Assembly: GCA_021827255.1 (NCBI GenBank) | Contig: JAKAWO010000176.1 | Span: forward strand, 1-6,515 | DNA length: 6,515 bases | Direction of reading: 5' to 3' | DNA from: Acidobacteriota bacterium | GTDB taxonomy: Bacteria > Acidobacteriota > Terriglobia > UBA7540 | Shown: positions 5,467 through 6,515 of the stretch, piece by piece | How positions within the stretch are numbered: position 1 is the first letter of the stretch | Layout of the letters: every line of letters begins with the position of its first letter | Program-made: the position numbers and the translations under genes | Notes under the pieces: generated by a model | Database searches by the model: none | The model's input: the letters and a program-made list of their open reading frames with translations, nothing else | What the model was told of the DNA's origin: nothing

Positions 5467-6515
5467 ATGGCGGATGTGAAAGCGGGTTTGCAGGATGTCA
5501 CCATCGCGATGTCGTCCATCTGTTCGATTGACGGGGCGCGCGGCAAGCTGACGTATCGCGGATACGACATTCACGACCTAGCTGAACACTCGACGTTCGA
5601 GGAAGTTGTATTCCTGCTATGGCACGGCCGGCTGCCGTTGCGCGCCGAGCTTGAGGAGCTGAAGAACCAGCTCACAGAACATCGGCCGCTTTCTCCCGAG
5701 ATCGTTGAACTCCTTCGCCGCCTTCCGCCGCCCCAGCATCCGATGGAGACACTGCGGACGGTCGTTTCCGCCCTCTCGCTCTACGACCCTGAAGCCGAGG
5801 ATATGTCTGAAGAAGCCAATCGCCGCAAGGCGGTGCGTCTGACCGCGCAGATGGCAACGATCGTTGCCGCCTTTGGCCGTTTGCGGGAAGGCAAGGAGCC
5901 GGTGGCGCCTGACCCGAAACTCAGCCACGCCGCCAATTTCCTTTATATGCTGAAGGGCGCGAAACCCCACGAAGAGGATGCGCGATGGTTTGATGTCGCC
6001 CTTGTCCTGCACGCTGACCATAGTTTTAACGCCTCCACCTTTGCCGCGCGCGTCACCGCATCAACGCTTTCGGACATTCATTCAGCCATTACTTCAGCGA
6101 TCGGGACGCTGAAGGGCCCTCTGCACGGTGGAGCGAACGAGCGAGTGATGCGGATGCTGCTGGAGATTCAGTCGGTGGCTGAGGCCGAATCTTACATCAA
6201 AACCTTGCTGGCGCAGAAAAAGAAGGTGATGGGGTTCGGCCACCGCGTCTATCACACCGATGACCCACGCGCGACGGTCCTGCGGAAGATGTCGGAAGAA
6301 CTCGGTCGCCGGACGGGGCAGCCGCAGTGGTTTGAGATATCGCGCCGGATTGAAGAAACGATGATCCGCGAGAAGCATATCAACGCCAACGTGGACTTTT
6401 ACTCCGCCTCTTCCTATTACGTCCTCGGCATCCCCGTGGACCTTTATCCTCTCATTTTTGCGGTCAGCCGGATTTCCGGTTGGAGTGCGCACGTGCTCGA
6501 GCAGTACGCCAACAA
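5467..6515 (+). CDS. gltA: Citrate synthase, C-terminus outside window
   Basis: It condenses acetyl-CoA with oxaloacetate to citrate, the entry step of the TCA cycle, in the cytoplasm. The frame is open from ATG 5467 to the window edge, 349 complete codons out of the roughly 370-380 usual for the short citrate synthase form. Early motifs are SSICSIDGARGKLTYRGYDI (16-35) and FEEVVFLLWHGRLP. The catalytic triad is in place: H220 in LHGGANE, H259 in GFGHRVY, and D310 in VDFYSA. HADH (182-185) and R335 in SRISGW also match the substrate-binding sites. A 2-methylcitrate synthase cannot be fully excluded, since the two share these motifs, but no prp genes are adjacent. It has its own promoter and a strong ribosome binding site and is divergent from the membrane protein gene. 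No frameshift or missing key residue is visible. Confidence 0.95.
   Translation, partial: MADVKAGLQDVTIAMSSICSIDGARGKLTYRGYDIHDLAEHSTFEEVVFLLWHGRLPLRAELEELKNQLTEHRPLSPEIVELLRRLPPPQHPMETLRTVVSALSLYDPEAEDMSEEANRRKAVRLTAQMATIVAAFGRLREGKEPVAPDPKLSHAANFLYMLKGAKPHEEDARWFDVALVLHADHSFNASTFAARVTASTLSDIHSAITSAIGTLKGPLHGGANERVMRMLLEIQSVAEAESYIKTLLAQKKKVMGFGHRVYHTDDPRATVLRKMSEELGRRTGQPQWFEISRRIEETMIREKHINANVDFYSASSYYVLGIPVDLYPLIFAVSRISGWSAHVLEQYAN

Noticed and set aside
5617..6492. Minus-strand frames opposite citrate synthase (5617-6021 and 6094-6492)
   Set aside because: The plus-strand frame carries the full citrate synthase catalytic triad, so these are shadows.

Overview
The window reads as chromosomal DNA of a moderately GC-rich, free-living bacterium. 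The mix of genes and the repeated TAAAAT-type promoters would fit an Acidobacteriota-like soil organism, but that placement is an inference from style, not from a marker gene. There are six protein-coding genes, no RNA genes, no mobile elements and no CRISPR array. No gap longer than about 270 bases lacks a gene.

Layout. Positions 1-440 (minus) hold the 5' part of an AhpD-like, peroxidase-related gene that runs off the left edge. Its frame contains a TGA exactly where the second cysteine of the family's CxxC active site belongs, and a SECIS-like hairpin follows it. It is best read as a selenoprotein (CxxU), not as an 81-residue fragment. Upstream of it on the same strand (534-1913) is a 12-helix APC-type amino acid/polyamine permease. 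Divergent from the permease is lipA (2063-2959, plus), lipoyl synthase, with a clear promoter ending so close to the GTG start that the mRNA may be almost leaderless. Convergent with lipA is a secreted TPR-type protein (3034-4056, minus). Next comes a polytopic membrane protein of unknown function (4226-5200, minus). Divergent from that is citrate synthase (5467 to the right edge, plus), missing only its C-terminal end. The gap before it holds a promoter, a strong ribosome binding site and a nested palindrome that looks like an operator.

How the genes relate. LipA makes the lipoyl cofactor of pyruvate and 2-oxoglutarate dehydrogenases, and citrate synthase uses the acetyl-CoA that follows, so both serve central aerobic carbon metabolism, though they are separate transcription units here. 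The permease and the AhpD-like selenoprotein may be co-transcribed. The TPR and membrane proteins have no evident link to these pathways. The main point of interest is the AhpD-like selenoprotein, which implies that the organism encodes the selenocysteine machinery (selA, selB, selC, selD) elsewhere. None of those genes is in this window.
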